From Streptomyces neyagawaensis (GTDB taxonomy: Bacteria > Actinomycetota > Actinomycetes > Streptomycetales > Streptomycetaceae), in contig NZ_JAMGBG010000139.1 of the NCBI RefSeq assembly GCF_023516595.1, forward strand, positions 1 through 64,000: a stretch of DNA of 64,000 bases, written 5' to 3'. Within the stretch, counting starts at the first letter, position 1. Each line of letters begins with the position of its first letter. The notes beneath the pieces were generated by a model. The model did not search any database and was not told the DNA's origin. It saw only the letters and a list, made by a program, of their open reading frames with translations. The translations under genes were made by a program, and so were the position numbers. Below, piece after piece: positions 43,008 through 51,134 of this stretch.

Positions 43008-44432
43008 ATGGACTGGTTCACCGCACCCGACTACTGGCTCGGCCGGCTGCTCTTCCAGCGCTCCCTCGCCGTGATCTACCTGGTGGCCTTTCTGGGGGCG
43101 GCCCTGCAGTTCCGGGCGCTGCTCGGGGAGCGGGGGATGCTGCCGATCCCCCGTTTCGTCGCGCGCATGCCGTGGCGGCGGTCACCGAGCGTGTTCCACC
43201 TCCACTACTCGGACCGGTTCTTCGCCGCGTGGGCGTGGGCGGGCTGCGCGGTGTCGGCGGCGCTCGTCGCCGGGGTCGACTCGCTGTTGCCCCTGTGGGG
43301 CGGCATGCTGCTGTGGCTGGTGCCGTGGGTGATGTACCTGTCGATCGTGAACGTCGGCCAGACCTGGTACTCGTTCGGCTGGGAGTCGCTGCTCCTGGAG
43401 GTCGGCTTCCTCGCGGTGTTCCTGGGCAACGACGAGGTGGCGCCGCCGATCGTCGTGCTGTTCCTGCTGCGCTGGGTGCTGTTCCGGGTGGAGTTCGGCG
43501 CGGGCCTGATCAAGCTGCGTGGCGACGAGTGCTGGCGGAAGCTGACCTGTCTCTACCACCACCACGAGACGCAGCCGATGCCCGGCCCGCTGAGCTGGTT
43601 CTTCCACCATCTGCCGAAGCCGCTCCACCGGGTCGAGGTGGCCGCCAACCACGTCACCCAGCTGGTCGTCCCGTTCCTGCTGTTCACCCCGCAGCCGGTG
43701 GCGACGGCCGCCGCCTCGCTGATGATCCTGACCCAGCTGTGGCTGGTGCTGTCCGGCAACTTCAGCTGGCTGAACTGGATCACCATCGTGCTGGCCCTGT
43801 CGGCGGTCGACCTCGGCACCGGCGCGCCCGACGCCCCCGGCGCACCCCTGTGGTACGAGATCGTCGTCCTGGCCATGACCGCGCTGGTCCTCTGGCTCAG
43901 CTACCACCCGGTGCGCAACATGATCTCCCCCCGCCAGGTGATGAACCGCTCCTTCGACCCACTGCACCTGGTCAACACCTACGGGGCCTTCGGCAGTGTC
44001 AGCCGCGTGCGGTACGAGGTGATCGTGGAGGGGACGGCGGACGAGGTGCCGCGCGAGGACGCGGGCTGGCTGGAGTACGAGTTCCGGGGCAAGCCGGGTG
44101 ACCCCCGGCGCTGGCCCCGCCAGTACGCCCCGTACCACCTGCGGCTGGACTGGCTGATGTGGTTCGCGGCGCTCTCCCCGGCGTACGCGCATCCCTGGTT
44201 CGGCGGTCTGGTGGAGCGCCTCCTGGAGAACGACCGCGACACCCTGCGGCTGCTGCGCCGGTCCCCCTTCCCCGCCGACGCCCCGCCGCGCTTCGTCCGC
44301 GCCCGCCTCTTCCGCTACCGCTACACGACATGGCGGGAGCTGCGGGCGACGGGCGCCTGCTGGGAGCGGACGTACGTACGGGAGTTCATGCCCCCGACAC
44401 GGCTGGCCGTGCCGACGCTCCGGGACCGGTAG
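43008..44432 (+). CDS. Lipase maturation factor family membrane protein
   Basis: A 474-residue multi-pass membrane protein. It opens with YWLGRLLFQRSLAVIYLVAF and carries VGQTWYSFGWESLLLEVGFL, RWVLFRVEFGAGLIKLRGD and CLYHHHETQPMPGPLSWFFH, all hallmarks of the LMF1/LMF2 family, which in animals folds lipases in the endoplasmic reticulum. The C-terminal quarter is soluble (YEFRGKPGDPRRWPRQYAPYHLRLDWLMWF). About eight transmembrane helices are visible. AGGAG nine bases before ATG 43008 supports the start. The bacterial function is not established. It stands alone between the PP2C gene and the amidase gene. Confidence 0.9.
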   Translation: MDWFTAPDYWLGRLLFQRSLAVIYLVAFLGAALQFRALLGERGMLPIPRFVARMPWRRSPSVFHLHYSDRFFAAWAWAGCAVSAALVAGVDSLLPLWGGMLLWLVPWVMYLSIVNVGQTWYSFGWESLLLEVGFLAVFLGNDEVAPPIVVLFLLRWVLFRVEFGAGLIKLRGDECWRKLTCLYHHHETQPMPGPLSWFFHHLPKPLHRVEVAANHVTQLVVPFLLFTPQPVATAAASLMILTQLWLVLSGNFSWLNWITIVLALSAVDLGTGAPDAPGAPLWYEIVVLAMTALVLWLSYHPVRNMISPRQVMNRSFDPLHLVNTYGAFGSVSRVRYEVIVEGTADEVPREDAGWLEYEFRGKPGDPRRWPRQYAPYHLRLDWLMWFAALSPAYAHPWFGGLVERLLENDRDTLRLLRRSPFPADAPPRFVRARLFRYRYTTWRELRATGACWERTYVREFMPPTRLAVPTLRDR

Positions 44433-44584
44433 GGCCGGTCACGGCCGCGACCTCGTTCTCCGTCTGCCCGCGTCCGTTGCCGGGTCAGAGGCTGCTCTGC
44501 GGGATCCCTGGTCATGGCTCTCGACGTGGCGCCGCCCCAAGAGGCACAGTGCTCCCACCTACACCAGATCGACAGGGAGCCCCC

Positions 44585-45931
44585 GTGACCAGCTGGGTCG
44601 GCCGGACCGCCGCCGAGATCGCCGCCGCCGTACAGGAGAAGCGGGTGACGCCGCGCGAGGTGGTGGCGGAGCATCTCGCGCGGATCGCGTCGCTGGACGG
44701 GCGGATCGGCGCGTTCCGTACCGTCCGGGCGGAGGCCGCCCTGGCCGAGGCGGACGAGGTCGCGGCCCGCGCCGGCCTGGGCGGACTGCCACTGGCCGGG
44801 GTCCCGGTGGCGGTCAAGGACAACCTCGCCGTGCGGGGCGAGGCCACACGCAACGGGTCGGCGGCGACACCGGACCGCCCGGCCGCCGAGGACCATGTGA
44901 CGGTGGCCCGGCTGCGCGCGGCGGGCGCGGTGGTCGTGGGCCTGACGAACGTACCCGAGCTGTGTGTCTTCGGCACGACCGACGGGGTGCACGGCACCGC
45001 CCGCAATCCCTGGGACCTCACCCGCACCACCGGTGGCTCGTCCGGTGGGAGCGCGGCGGCGGTCGCCGCGGGCCTGGTGCCGATCGCGCTGGGCAACGAC
45101 GGGATGGGTTCGCTGCGTATACCGGCCGCCAACTGCGGGCTCATAGGGCTGAAGCCGGGCTTCGGTGTCGTCCCGGCGGACATCGGACACGGCGACTGGT
45201 TCGGCATGTCGGAGAACGGCCCGCTCGCGACGACCGTCGAGGACGCCCGGCTGATGTTCCGGGTCCTCGCGGGCACAGGCCCCGACGAACCGGCCCCTTC
45301 CTCCTCGCCCCGCGGCATCGCCCTCTCCGTGCGCAGCCCCCTGCTCGGGGTGACCGTGACCCGCCCGTACGTCGACGCCGCGCGCCGGGCGGCGGAGGCG
45401 CTGGCCGGGGCGGGCCACCGGGTGCGGCGCGCCGATCCGCCGTATCCGATCTGGCTGGGTACGACGTCGCTGGCGCACTGGACGGCGGGCACGGCGGTGG
45501 ACGCCGAGGACCTCGACCCGGCGCTGCTGACCCGGCGGACCCGGGTGCATGCCGCGGTGGGGCGCCGCTTCCTGAAGGGCGTCCGGGCGGGCGACCGGCG
45601 GGAGCAACTGCGCCGGCGGATGGAGCCGTTCTTCGCCGAGCACGAGGTGCTGCTCACACCGGCGCTCGCCCGGCGCGGGCCGGCCGCCGCGCCCTGGCAC
45701 GAGCGGGGGTGGCTGCGCAATCTGCTGGTGAACACGAACTATTCGCCGCTCACCCCGCCGTGGAATCTGACGGGTTGGCCCGCGATGTCGGTGCCGTTCG
45801 GCACCCTGCCGTCGGGCGCCCCCTGCGCCGTGCAGCTGGTGGGCCGCCCCGGCTCCGAGCTCGAACTCCTCGCCGTGGCGGAGCAGTTGCAGGAGCTGCA
45901 CCCGTGGCGGCGGACGGCCCCGCTCGACTAG
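44585..45931 (+). CDS. Amidase-signature family hydrolase
   Basis: A 448-residue amidase-signature enzyme. The Ser-cisSer-Lys triad is visible: Lys in VAVKDNLAVRG (near residue 80), the cis-Ser in TTGGSSGGSAAAVA (near 155) and the nucleophile Ser in NDGMGSLRIPAANCG (near 178). It hydrolyses an amide or related bond in the cytosol; GatA-like tRNA amidotransferase is unlikely because no gatB/gatC neighbours exist. GTG 44585 is preceded by AGGGAG. The substrate is unknown. Confidence 0.88.
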   Translation: MTSWVGRTAAEIAAAVQEKRVTPREVVAEHLARIASLDGRIGAFRTVRAEAALAEADEVAARAGLGGLPLAGVPVAVKDNLAVRGEATRNGSAATPDRPAAEDHVTVARLRAAGAVVVGLTNVPELCVFGTTDGVHGTARNPWDLTRTTGGSSGGSAAAVAAGLVPIALGNDGMGSLRIPAANCGLIGLKPGFGVVPADIGHGDWFGMSENGPLATTVEDARLMFRVLAGTGPDEPAPSSSPRGIALSVRSPLLGVTVTRPYVDAARRAAEALAGAGHRVRRADPPYPIWLGTTSLAHWTAGTAVDAEDLDPALLTRRTRVHAAVGRRFLKGVRAGDRREQLRRRMEPFFAEHEVLLTPALARRGPAAAPWHERGWLRNLLVNTNYSPLTPPWNLTGWPAMSVPFGTLPSGAPCAVQLVGRPGSELELLAVAEQLQELHPWRRTAPLD

Positions 45932-46024
45932 GGCGACGGGGGCCTGGGGTGCCCTCGGCCTACGCGGGGCCTTGAGGGCCCGGTGCGGAGGTCGAGCTGG
46001 AGGGCGCGACGGATGGCCGGATCC

Positions 46025-46507
46025 CTAGAGGGCCCGGTACATGATGTGCAGCCCCACCCTGCCGTCCCGAGGGTGTTCGAAGGCGTCGGGGACGGTGCCC
46101 AGGACGGTGAAGCCGAGGGAGGTCCACAGTCGGACGGCCGGGTTGGTCTCGACGACGGCGTTGAAGACCATTCCCCGGTAGCCGTCGGCCTTGGCCGCGG
46201 CCAGGACGTGCTCGGCGAGCGCGCGACCGATGCCACGGCCGCCGTGCTCGGGGTCGACCATGAAGCCGGCGTTGGCGATGCGGGCGGCGGGACCACCGTA
46301 GTTGGGTGCGAGGAAGGCCGAGCCGACGACCGCCCCGGTGCCGTCCTCGATGACGAACACACGCTTGGCGGGGGCCATCCAGAGGGCGCGGGCGGCTTCC
46401 TCGGAGGTGTCCGGGTCCCAGGTGTAGGTCTCGCCGGCGGCGACTACGCGGTGCCAGAACGGCCAGATCCGCGGCCAGTCCTCGGCGGTGGCTTCTCTGA
46501 TCTGCAT
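46025..46507 (-). CDS. GNAT N-acetyltransferase (phosphinothricin-acetyltransferase-like)
   Basis: A 160-residue single-domain acetyltransferase. MQIREATAEDWPRIWPFW opens the fold; VDPEHGGRGIGRALAEHVLA is the acetyl-CoA pyrophosphate loop; NAVVETNPAVRLWTSLGF closes it. It may acetylate an amine of a small molecule, for self-protection or metabolism. The gene starts 54 bases after the stop of the 57-residue peptide gene on the same strand, so they may share a transcript. The substrate is unknown. Confidence 0.85.
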   Translation of the reverse strand: MQIREATAEDWPRIWPFWHRVVAAGETYTWDPDTSEEAARALWMAPAKRVFVIEDGTGAVVGSAFLAPNYGGPAARIANAGFMVDPEHGGRGIGRALAEHVLAAAKADGYRGMVFNAVVETNPAVRLWTSLGFTVLGTVPDAFEHPRDGRVGLHIMYRAL

Positions 46508-46561
46508 GGGCGTGAGTCTGGCACGCCCATGCAGACGGCGATCGCGAGGGCGCTGAGGGGG

Positions 46562-46735
46562 TCAGTCCACGCTGGGCAGGATGTGGGGCTCGGCGAGGTC
46601 GTCCTCGTAGCCCGCGAGCCGGATGGGGGCGGACCTGGCCCACACGTCGAGGCTGCCGAGTTCCTTCTTCGTCCGGCCGGCGCCTTCCGTGCGTTCCTTG
46701 GGGCGCTGATCGCGATTCGTCTTCTCTGGTGTCAC
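46562..46735 (-). CDS. 57-residue small protein of unknown function
   Basis: A short gene with a GTG start (46735) and a near-perfect AGGAG six bases upstream. The product has a very basic, Glu/Lys/Arg-rich N-terminal half (TNRDQRPKERTEGAGRTKKE) and a different C-terminal half with LGSLDVWARSAPIRLAGYED followed by DLAEPHILPSVD and stop. There are no cysteines, signal peptide or membrane segment. The abrupt change in composition, the single Trp in DVWARSAPIRL and the ordered C-terminus suggest a functional peptide rather than chance coding; codon third positions are G/C. I do not recognise a characterised family. It could be a regulatory or partner peptide, or conceivably a modified-peptide precursor; no modification enzyme apart from the downstream GNAT is nearby. 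Confidence 0.65.
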   Translation of the reverse strand: MTPEKTNRDQRPKERTEGAGRTKKELGSLDVWARSAPIRLAGYEDDLAEPHILPSVD

Positions 46736-47229
46736 CGCGCACTCCTTATGTGTCGGGTCACCCTCGGGACGTCGGCCCAGCCTGCCGCTGCTCGCCTGAC
46801 ATCCGCTCGGGTCTGAGTCGAGGTCAGTTCGGACGCGGTGGCGCCGGATTCATTTGGGTGAGAGCAGACCGTGGTGACCGGCTTGTCCCGGGACGGACCG
46901 TGGGTGTGGGTGGAACCCATATAAGGCTGTCCGTCCGATACAGAGTAACCAAATGAGCGGGTGCCTGCTCGATGGGGCTGAAAACACGAGGTAACTGTCT
47001 CGAGTCATTCCGCGTTCAGCGGGCCACCGTTCGGCTATTCGCCCTATTTCATTACGTTTTGCCACCACCCGATCGGCCTAGTTCCTGAACTCCGCGCTCC
47101 ACCGGGGCTCCAGCGGATCGCTGTCTTCGGCACGCAGTTCAGGTCCCGTTGGCCGAATAGCAAGCCGACCATGATCTGCTCCTGTGTCGCAACGGCATTT
47201 CTCGCGGGCGGACTCGGGAGGACCGACGC
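46736..47229. other. AT-richer intergenic region with promoter-like sequence
   Basis: This 494-base stretch is less GC-rich than its surroundings, especially 46920-47180. On the minus strand a promoter-like pair (TTGGTT near 46955 and TTATAT near 46922) points at the 57-residue gene. A 42-codon minus-strand frame at 47044-47172 is listed separately. Another minus-strand frame of 62 codons (46732-46920) overlaps the small gene as GTGA, but its ATG coincides with the -10-like TATAT, so it is doubted. Confidence 0.4.
47044..47172 (-). CDS. Possible 42-residue small protein
   Basis: An ATG at 47172 follows AGGAG by six bases on the minus strand. The predicted product, starting MVGLLFGQRDLNCVPKTAIR, has two Trp pairs of note (IRWSPGG and IGWWQNV) and no recognised domain. 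The third-position GC is lower than in real genes nearby, so it may be spurious, or it may be a recently acquired or regulatory short frame. It is kept only because the ribosome-binding site is good. Confidence 0.22.
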   Translation of the reverse strand: MVGLLFGQRDLNCVPKTAIRWSPGGARSSGTRPIGWWQNVMK

Positions 47230-47742
47230 ATGGAGCTGCGCGGCATCGACGAGCTGATGGATCTGCTGTACGCGTGCCGGGGCGCCAGGGACGCGCCCGG
47301 CGGCCCGGGTGGTCCAGATGGTCCCTGTGGTCCGGGGGATCAGCACGAGCACGCGCTGCGCACCGCCGCGTTGCTGCGCCGGGCGCGGCCGGCCGACAAG
47401 GAACTCCAGGTGGCCGGCCTGGTGCACACCCTCGGCCGTCTGCTCCGTCCGGGTGACGACACCGGCCACGCCGACCTGGCCGCCGACGCGGTGCGCCCCC
47501 TGCTCGGCGAACGGGTCGCCCGTCTCGTACGCCTGCACGCCCTCGGCCCGGACGACCTCGTGCGCATGCACGCGGGCGGCTGGGCCGACACGGCCCTGAT
47601 GGAGGACGTGCTGGCACTGCGCGACGCGCACGAGGCGGGCCGCGCCCCGGGAGTGGACGCCGGGGTGCTGGAGGACTGGCGGACGGTGCTGGAGCTGGTG
47701 TCGGACCGGGCGAGGGCGTCTCACCACTTGCCGGGCGCGTAG
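47230..47742 (+). CDS. HD-domain-like protein with degenerate metal site
   Basis: A 170-residue protein with the helical plan of small HD-domain proteins (PhnZ/MIOX-like). EHALRTAALLRRA matches the first His-helix; the signature HD dipeptide is replaced, reading LVHTLGRLL where active relatives have LLHDIGHLL; later helices give GHADLAADAV and LVRLHALG. With the metal-binding Asp changed to Thr, classical phosphohydrolase or oxygenase activity is doubtful. A low-complexity insert GGPGGPDGPCGPGD is near residue 25. GGGAGGA supports ATG 47230. Its last 22 bases overlap the end of the convergent SDR gene. Confidence 0.65.
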   Translation: MELRGIDELMDLLYACRGARDAPGGPGGPDGPCGPGDQHEHALRTAALLRRARPADKELQVAGLVHTLGRLLRPGDDTGHADLAADAVRPLLGERVARLVRLHALGPDDLVRMHAGGWADTALMEDVLALRDAHEAGRAPGVDAGVLEDWRTVLELVSDRARASHHLPGA

Positions 47743-49223
47743 TCCTTCAGGAAGACGCCGTACAGGTCCTCGCCCTGCTCGCCGCGGACGACCGGGTCGT
47801 AGACGCGGGCCGCGCCGTCGACGAGGTCGAGCGGGGCGTGGAAGCCCTCCTCGGCGAGGCGGAGCTTGTCGAAGTGGGGGCGCTCGTCGGTGATCCAGCC
47901 GGTGTCGACCGAGGTCATGAGGATGCCGTCGGTCTGGAACATCTCCTGGGCGCTGGTCCGCGTCACCATGTTCATCGCGGCCTTGGCGGCGTTGGTGTTC
48001 GGGTGGCCGGCGCCCTTGTAGCCGCGGCCGAAGACGCCCTCCATCGCGGAGACGTTCACCACGTACGCGCGTCCACTCGGCGCCTTCCGGGCGGCGTCGG
48101 CCATGGCCGGGCGGAGCTTGCTGATGAGGATGAACGGCGCGGTGTAGTTGCACAGCTGGGTCTCCAGCAGCTCCACCGGGGAGATCTGCTCGATGGTCTG
48201 CACCCAGGTGTTGCTGTCCACCACGTCGGGGACGAGCCCGCCGGCGTCGATGGCGGTGCCGTCGAGGTGCCGGGCGACGCTGGCGTTGCCCGCGACCAGC
48301 GCGAGGTCGGCGACGCGCTGCGCGTCGAGACCGCTGGTGCCGACGGGCAGCTCGGCCGGGCCGGTCAGCCGGTCCACCGCGCCGGAGTTGAAGGCGCCGA
48401 TGACGTGGTGGGCGGGCAGCTCACCGGCGGGCAGCGGGGCGCTCTCGCCCTCGACGAGGGCGGCGTAGGCGGAGGGCAGCCGACGCACGGTCTGCGTCGC
48501 GTTGTTGATCAGGATGTCGAGGGGGCCCGCGTCGGTGAGCTGGTCGGCGAGCGCGACGACCTGGGCGGGGTCGCGCAGGTCGATGCCGACGACCTCCAGG
48601 CGGTGCATCCAGTCCGCGGAGTCGTCCATCGCCTTGAAGCGGCGGATCGCGTCCTTCGGGAACCGGGTGGTGATCGTGGTGTGCGCACCGTCCCGCAGCA
48701 GCCGCAGGGCGATGTACATGCCGATCTTGGCGCGGCCGCCGGTGAGCAGGGCGCGCTTGCCGGTGAGGTCGGCGCGGGCGTCGCGGCGGGCGCGGTTCTC
48801 GGCGGCGCAGGCCTGGCAGAGCTGGTGGTAGAAGTAGTCGACCTCGACGTAGCGGCTCTTGCAGACGTAGCAGGAGCGCGGGCGCTGGAGTATCCCCGCG
48901 ATCTGTCCCGCGTCGGTCACCGACGACGGCAGGATGCCCTCGGTCTCGTCGTCGATGCGCTGGGCGGAGCCGGTGGCAGTGGCCTCGGTGACCGCCTTGT
49001 CGTGGGCGGTCTTCGCGGCGCGGCGCTCCTGGCGGCGGCGCTGCTTCACCGTGCGGTAGATGGCGGCGGTGGCGCGGCGCACCGTGATCGCGTCCGGGTG
49101 GTCGACGTCCAGCGTGTCGAGTTCCTCGAGCACGCTGAGGCAGACGGCGAGCCGCTCGGGGTCGATACCGGGGCCGTACACGGCCTCGTCCGTGGTCGCC
49201 GGGCCGTCCTCTGTCACCGTCAT
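47721..49223 (-). CDS. Unusual SDR oxidoreductase with N-terminal helical and zinc-knuckle region
   Basis: A 500-residue protein, twice the normal SDR length. Residues 1-110 are helical; residues 117-145 hold a four-Cys knuckle (CYVCKSRYVEV, then CQACAAENR). The SDR fold follows, with TGGRAKIGMYIALRLLRDGA, the NNATQ motif and NVSAMEGVFG (catalytic Ser). The YxxxK position reads TNAAK (in GHPNTNAAKAAMN), so the usual catalytic Tyr is absent although the Lys remains. Whether it is an active dehydrogenase is therefore open. ATG 49223 is the likely start. It is convergent with, and overlaps, the HD-like gene. Confidence 0.8.
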   Translation of the reverse strand: MTVTEDGPATTDEAVYGPGIDPERLAVCLSVLEELDTLDVDHPDAITVRRATAAIYRTVKQRRRQERRAAKTAHDKAVTEATATGSAQRIDDETEGILPSSVTDAGQIAGILQRPRSCYVCKSRYVEVDYFYHQLCQACAAENRARRDARADLTGKRALLTGGRAKIGMYIALRLLRDGAHTTITTRFPKDAIRRFKAMDDSADWMHRLEVVGIDLRDPAQVVALADQLTDAGPLDILINNATQTVRRLPSAYAALVEGESAPLPAGELPAHHVIGAFNSGAVDRLTGPAELPVGTSGLDAQRVADLALVAGNASVARHLDGTAIDAGGLVPDVVDSNTWVQTIEQISPVELLETQLCNYTAPFILISKLRPAMADAARKAPSGRAYVVNVSAMEGVFGRGYKGAGHPNTNAAKAAMNMVTRTSAQEMFQTDGILMTSVDTGWITDERPHFDKLRLAEEGFHAPLDLVDGAARVYDPVVRGEQGEDLYGVFLKDYAPGKW

Positions 49224-49321
49224 CGCGCTGCCGTTTCCCTGATCACCCGCGGCGCGCCGACTCGCGCCCGTCACCGAACGCGGAATTCTACGGACGGGAG
49301 CGCGGCTGACCAAACGCGGGG

Positions 49322-49544
49322 CGCCCAGTAGCTCGGGGGTGCGCGGTTCGTCGGCGGGTGCGGGTGGGTGGGGGTTGTTCGCGCGGTTCCCCGCGCCCCT
49401 GGAAAAGCAGGGGCCTGCGGCCCCGTGCTTTTCCGATGAAGGCCGGGCCGCAGGCCCATGCCTTCAGGGGCGCGGGGAACTGCGCGAGAAACCACACACC
49501 ACCCGCACCCGCCGACGAACCGCGCACCCCCGAGCTGTCAGGCG
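49322..49544. repeat. Foldback repeat of 223 bp between SDR and acyltransferase genes
   Basis: The left end CGCCCAGTAGCTC matches the element at 40628. The left arm 49322-49413 and right arm 49455-49544 are inverted copies containing the dispersed core in opposite orientations (49380-49400 and 49466-49486). Inner arms GGAAAAGCAGGGGCC... and its imperfect complement add a further stem. The element occupies most of the 328-base gap 49224-49551, whose left part also holds the SDR promoter. Confidence 0.78.
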
Positions 49545-49551
49545 CCCCCGG

Positions 49552-50898
49552 TCAGCTCTCGCACGCCGCCAGCAGCCCCTCCAGCTCCGCCGTCACCGCC
49601 TTCCCCAGCACCTCCAGATCCGGCACGGCCTCCGCGTCGGCGACCAGCCCGTAGTGGACGCTCCCCCGGTACGTGGAGATCGCCACCGCCACGGACTGCC
49701 CATGGGCGAGGGGGGCCAGCGGGTAGACCTCGGCGAGCGGGCAGCCGCCGAGCCGCAGGCCGAGGCTCGGGAGCGGCACGCTGGTGACGAGGAGGTCGAA
49801 CCAGAGGCGCGCGGCCTGGCTCACCAGGGGCCCGCCGAGGCGGTGCCCCAGCGGCGGCACATGGTCGGCGAGCAACGCGACCGCGCCGGCGCCGCGGTTC
49901 GGCCCGGCGTCCTTGTTGCGGTCCATGGCCGTGCGGACCGTACGGAGCCGGCCGAGCGGGTCGGGGTCGTCGACGGGCAGCTTCATCAGATAGCCGGAGA
50001 GCCGGTTGCCCTGGGGGTGCGCGGTGCGCGGCCGACGCTTGGAGACGGGGATGAGCGCCCGGGGCGCGACCCCTTCGCTGCCGTCGCCCCGCTCGTCCAG
50101 CCAGCGGCGCAGCGCGCCGGCGACGACCGCGATGAGGACGTCGTTGACGGTGCCGCCGACGGTCTTGCGGATGCGGTGCACGTCGTCGAGGTCGAGGACC
50201 ACGCCGACGGTGCGGCGAGTGCCGCTCGGCTCGGCGGTCAGCGCGGCGGTGCCCCGCGCGCCCAGCGTCGCCTCGAGCGTGGTGCGGGCGACGGAGGTGC
50301 CGATGTCGACGGCCCGGCCCAGGTCGGAGAGGGTGCCGCGGAGGAACGCGGGCAGCTTGCGCACCTCGCCGAGGAGGGTGCGCGGGGGTTCGGCGGGGCG
50401 CGGCCGGGGCGCCGGCATGTCCATGGGGTCCATGACGGCGGCGGCGAGGGTCAGCGCCCGCAGTCCGTCGGCCAGGGCGTGGTGGAACTTGAACAGCACG
50501 GCGAAGGAGGTGCCGTCCTCCCCGGGCAGGACGTGCGCCTCCCACGGCGGCCGGTCGCGTTCCAGAGGGCGCTCCAGCAGCCGGCCGGCCACCGCGTGGA
50601 AGTCGCGGGTCGGCGCGTGGAGCCGTACGTGGTCGAAGGGCTCGAAGTCGGCGACGGGCTCGCGGGTCGCGCCGCCGAAGGTGAGCGGCAGGCGCACATC
50701 GGGCCGCCAGACGTCCCGGATCCGCATCCGCAGCGCGGACACCCCGGCGGCACGGGCGGCAAGCAGGTCGGCGGCGTGGGCGCCCGCGGTGGGCGAGTTC
50801 GCCGTGAAGACGCCGAGGGCCGCCAGGTGCATGGGATGTTCGGCGGACTCGATGTTCCAGAAGGCCAGGTCGAGTGGTGCGAGCTCGTCAGAAGTCAA
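49552..50898 (-). CDS. Wax ester synthase/diacylglycerol acyltransferase (WS/DGAT)
   Basis: A 448-residue WS/DGAT-family enzyme. The start LAPLDLAFWNIESAEHPMHL and the catalytic HHxxxDG motif in FKFHHALADG (near residue 140) are diagnostic, followed by GTVNDVLIAVVAGAL and the C-terminal LVTSVPLPS and TYRGSVHYGL. These enzymes esterify diacylglycerol or alcohols with acyl-CoA to make storage triacylglycerol or wax esters. The start is TTG at 50898 with GAGG eight bases upstream. AT-richer sequence with TTGAC-like hexamers at 50925-50990 probably holds the promoter. Confidence 0.9.
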   Translation of the reverse strand: MTSDELAPLDLAFWNIESAEHPMHLAALGVFTANSPTAGAHAADLLAARAAGVSALRMRIRDVWRPDVRLPLTFGGATREPVADFEPFDHVRLHAPTRDFHAVAGRLLERPLERDRPPWEAHVLPGEDGTSFAVLFKFHHALADGLRALTLAAAVMDPMDMPAPRPRPAEPPRTLLGEVRKLPAFLRGTLSDLGRAVDIGTSVARTTLEATLGARGTAALTAEPSGTRRTVGVVLDLDDVHRIRKTVGGTVNDVLIAVVAGALRRWLDERGDGSEGVAPRALIPVSKRRPRTAHPQGNRLSGYLMKLPVDDPDPLGRLRTVRTAMDRNKDAGPNRGAGAVALLADHVPPLGHRLGGPLVSQAARLWFDLLVTSVPLPSLGLRLGGCPLAEVYPLAPLAHGQSVAVAISTYRGSVHYGLVADAEAVPDLEVLGKAVTAELEGLLAACES

Positions 50899-51134
50899 TG
50901 GCTTGCCTCGCGTCGACGACGGGTGAGTCTGCAGTCAACCGCCGATGGCCGATTACGGTCAAGTACGATCGAGCTACGCTCAGTTAACAGCAGATTAAGT
51001 CCCACCTCCTGGGGAGAGGCGGGACCACTGAGGCATCTGCCGTCACTCGGGCGTCATCTCAACCCACCCGGCCCAGCGCGGCGTGATGAACCGCACAGTC
51101 GCTCGACGCGCATCTGTACAGGACCGCACCCCCG

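Noticed and set aside
46732..46920. A 62-codon minus-strand frame coupled by GTGA to the 57-residue gene
   Set aside because: Its ATG overlaps a TATAT that looks like the -10 box, so it would not be in the transcript, and it has no good ribosome-binding site.
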